This document shows positions 62,093 to 64,000 of a stretch of DNA of 64,000 nt, one piece after another. The first letter of the stretch is position 1. Each line of letters begins with the position of its first letter. The position numbers were made by a program, and so were the translations under genes. Where the stretch lies: the NCBI GenBank assembly GCA_964369545.1, contig CAYJFA010000002.1:124001-188000 (forward strand). The letters are read 5' to 3'. The stretch is from BNWE01 sp964369545. Lineage in GTDB: Bacteria; Pseudomonadota; Alphaproteobacteria; UBA3830. The notes under the pieces were generated by a model. It searched no databases. It was not told the origin of the DNA and saw nothing but the letters and a program-made list of their open reading frames with translations.

Positions 62093-63409
62093 ATGCTTAA
62101 AAAGTTTGCTTTTAGTATTTTCTTATCTTTATTATTCTCTACATCTAATGCAAATAAAATTCTTCAAGAATGTCGTTACAGCTCTATAGAAAAATTGGAT
62201 AACGATATTTCTGTTGTCTTTATAGATACGACCCAATCAGAATCTATACTGGTAATGCTTTGTATATCCGTAGGTAGCGTCGATGAAATAGAAAAAAATG
62301 GAGTCGCGAATTTATTATCAAAAGTTTTTGTAAAAAAATTAAACGATAGCGCGCATTCCCTACACTATGGTTCAGAATGCAACTCATATGTTGGGTATGA
62401 TCAGAGTGTGTATTATTTTTATGGAAAACAGGATAATTTAGATGGTTTTCTGAAAAATCTAGGTTCTGTTTTTTCAAATTTTGTTTTTTCAAACGATGAA
62501 TTAGAAAATTGCAAACAAGAGATTAAGCAAAGTATTACAAACGAAGATCAGATAGACAAACTTGTTTTACGCAAAGAAGCAAGAAAGGCTTTATTTTGGC
62601 ATTCTAAATACGGCGCTAGTGTATGTGGCACTCATGATGATTTAAAAATTATTACAGTTGAAGATATTAATAATTTTAAAAAGCAATATTATACAAATAA
62701 AAGAGTAAACATCATAATCGCGGGAAATGTTAACAAAAAAGACAGCGTCACATTAATCAAAAAGTACTTTAATATTCAATCAACAAAAGAAGATGTTAAA
62801 ATCAATAGACTGCAGGAGCCTTCGCATCATGGGTCGACAACAAAAATCTTGAAACACAGCAATCAGGCGGCTGTACCTATCATAGAATTTTATTGGAGAA
62901 TTCCAAATTACAGGCAAGAGAAAAGCAAAGCATTAAATACAGAAATTTTTATTAATTCATTGGATGAATCGTTGCATAACAGCCTGATCGAAAAACAAAG
63001 AATGGTCTCTACAATTTCTTTTTGCTACTCATTTTGGAATCATGATTATGGTGATTTTTGTATAACTGTTACAGCAAAAAATCAAAATAATATAGATGAC
63101 GTAGTCACAGCAGTTTTATCAGAAATAAAGTGTATAGCTTCAGATGGCATAGCAAAAGAACAAGCAAAAATTGCTTCTAAAAAGTTACATAAAGCATCTA
63201 ATCTAGTTGGTATTGATATGATAGATGCTGTTGATAGGATTTCTAAAAAACTCGGTGCTTTTTATGATTATGAATTTATAAGGGATTATCCCAAATTTGT
63301 AGAAACATATAATATTGATGAGATAAATACTCAAGCAAAAGAAATATTTGCACATGATCCATCAGTAATTTCAGTAATAATACCTGAAACGAATAAAAAT
63401 AGGCTATAA
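62093..63409 (+). CDS. M16-family peptidase homologue without zinc site
   Basis: A 438-residue exported protein (signal peptide about 1-20, ending TSNA) with the two-domain fold of M16 insulinase-type peptidases: SVGSVDEIEKNGVANLL near 59-75, then YVGYDQSVYYFYGK near 98, and the second domain from about 215. The zinc motif HxxEH, expected right after the glycine, reads N73-L-L-S-K77, so it should be inactive. Alphaproteobacteria often carry an active and an inactive M16 gene side by side after lspA; only the inactive type is here. ATAGGAGA precedes the ATG. Confidence 0.87.
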   Translation: MLKKFAFSIFLSLLFSTSNANKILQECRYSSIEKLDNDISVVFIDTTQSESILVMLCISVGSVDEIEKNGVANLLSKVFVKKLNDSAHSLHYGSECNSYVGYDQSVYYFYGKQDNLDGFLKNLGSVFSNFVFSNDELENCKQEIKQSITNEDQIDKLVLRKEARKALFWHSKYGASVCGTHDDLKIITVEDINNFKKQYYTNKRVNIIIAGNVNKKDSVTLIKKYFNIQSTKEDVKINRLQEPSHHGSTTKILKHSNQAAVPIIEFYWRIPNYRQEKSKALNTEIFINSLDESLHNSLIEKQRMVSTISFCYSFWNHDYGDFCITVTAKNQNNIDDVVTAVLSEIKCIASDGIAKEQAKIASKKLHKASNLVGIDMIDAVDRISKKLGAFYDYEFIRDYPKFVETYNIDEINTQAKEIFAHDPSVISVIIPETNKNRL

Positions 63410-63411
63410 GT

Positions 63412-64000
63412 ATGTTTTCTCAAGAAATTTTATCTCCCAAAAAACTTTCAGAATTTAATTTTGATTTTTTAGATGAAATAAAAAGCTTAGATTGTTTTTC
63501 CATAGTCAATGAAAGAGCTGACTTAAAATGTTTAGAAAATCCTAGACTGCAAAAATGGTTGCAGTTTGATAATTTTTTGATTATTGGAACAGGTGGGTCA
63601 AGTCTTGGAGGACAATGTATTCATGCTATATCCGAGAATGGCAAATTAAAGAATAAAATAAAATTTATAAGTAATTTAGATCCAAATACATTAGAGAAAG
63701 TCATTTCTCAGGCTGACTTTTCAAAAACAGGTGTTTTATGCATTTCAAAAACGGGAGAAACTTTAGAAGCCATTAGTCAATTGATTCTTATGATAGCTCA
63801 ATTAAAAGAAAATTCAAAATACATCAATGTCTCAGAATCTGTAATAATTATTACAGAGGATAAGCCGTCGTCATTAAAACAGATTGCCTCTGAATTTGAT
63901 TTTTTGTGTTTAGATCATCCGAAAACAATCGGTGGACGATTTTCAGTATTTTCGATAGTCGGTATGCTACCAGCATTAATGTGTGGCATCGATCCTATTA
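63412..64000 (+). CDS. pgi: glucose-6-phosphate isomerase, 5' part
   Basis: Interconverts glucose-6-phosphate and fructose-6-phosphate. The frame starts two bases after the M16 gene stop and runs off the window end, with 196 codons visible. Family motifs are IGTGGSSLGGQC near 62, CISKTGETLEAIS near 110 and IGGRFSVFSIVGMLPA near 176. The N-terminus is short compared with E. coli Pgi, as in compact bacterial forms; the catalytic C-terminal half is outside the window. Confidence 0.92.
   Translation, partial: MFSQEILSPKKLSEFNFDFLDEIKSLDCFSIVNERADLKCLENPRLQKWLQFDNFLIIGTGGSSLGGQCIHAISENGKLKNKIKFISNLDPNTLEKVISQADFSKTGVLCISKTGETLEAISQLILMIAQLKENSKYINVSESVIIITEDKPSSLKQIASEFDFLCLDHPKTIGGRFSVFSIVGMLPALMCGIDPI

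Noticed and set aside
1..64000. tRNA, rRNA, CRISPR array, insertion sequence, prophage or replication origin
   Set aside because: I looked in the intergenic gaps and saw no T-loop and anticodon pattern, no repeat-spacer series, no transposase or integrase, and no DnaA-box cluster. A tRNA scan by program was not possible.

Overview
The window is A+T-rich (roughly two thirds by eye), gene-dense and bacterial. Gene content and order point to an alphaproteobacterium: rpmF-plsX-fabH-ihfA, the iscSUA-hscBA-fdx cluster without iscR, yajC-secDF, yfgM-bamB-der, ftsEX next to ydcF and plsC, prfA-prmC, and lspA followed by a small lipoprotein and an M16 peptidase. The A+T bias, broken ancestral operons (rplKAJL without rpoBC), several proteins that have lost signature residues, and a tryptophan importer paired with a TrpR-type regulator suggest a host-associated, reduced lineage such as Holosporales or a Rickettsiales relative. 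That placement is inference; no rRNA or tRNA gene was seen.

Layout. 0.1-3.5 kb: ribosomal protein L32 and a fatty-acid/phospholipid operon with IHF-alpha and FabI. 3.6-6.0 kb: two unknown exported proteins, the larger with amidoligase-like motifs. 6.0-8.4 kb (minus): trkH-fabD. 8.5-11.3 kb: a TrpR/YerC-like repressor overlapping a three-gene ABC importer of the TrpXYZ type, with a trp-operator-like palindrome at the promoter. 11.4-12.9 kb: an sfsA homologue broken by a one-base frameshift inside a perfect 16-bp-arm palindrome, then an OGG1-type DNA glycosylase. 13-21.4 kb (minus): clpB and a complete RND tripartite efflux operon. 21.6-23.4 kb: a solitary fimbrial-usher-like outer-membrane protein. 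23.5-29.4 kb (minus): prmC, prfA, plsC, ydcF, ftsX, ftsE and an unusual response regulator. 29.7-34.1 kb: the Fe-S cluster assembly operon, whose HscB lacks the HPD motif. 34.2-36.0 kb (minus): two methyltransferases that both appear exported or membrane-anchored. 36.2-47.9 kb: serS-surE-nlpD, yajC-secD-secF-cmk, an MFS exporter and yfgM-bamB-der. 48.3-50.3 kb: a class III ribonucleotide reductase (NrdD) whose reading frame stops before the glycyl-radical motif. 50.4-54.3 kb: an exported repeat-poor protein, rplKAJL and a methyltransferase. 54.4-64 kb: a UvrD helicase, ftsB-kdsA-secG-ferredoxin-rplS (minus), ileS-lspA-lipoprotein-M16 peptidase and the start of pgi.

Functionally this is mostly housekeeping: lipid, LPS (KdsA) and envelope biogenesis (SecDF/YajC/SecG, BamB, LspA, NlpD, FtsEX, FtsB), translation and Fe-S assembly. 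The accessory layer is tryptophan import, drug efflux and exported proteins of unknown role. The most unusual observations are the NrdD lacking its radical site, the self-regulated tryptophan-import operon, the palindrome-associated frameshift in sfsA, HscB without HPD, IleRS with HAGT in place of HIGH, and the orphan usher-like protein.
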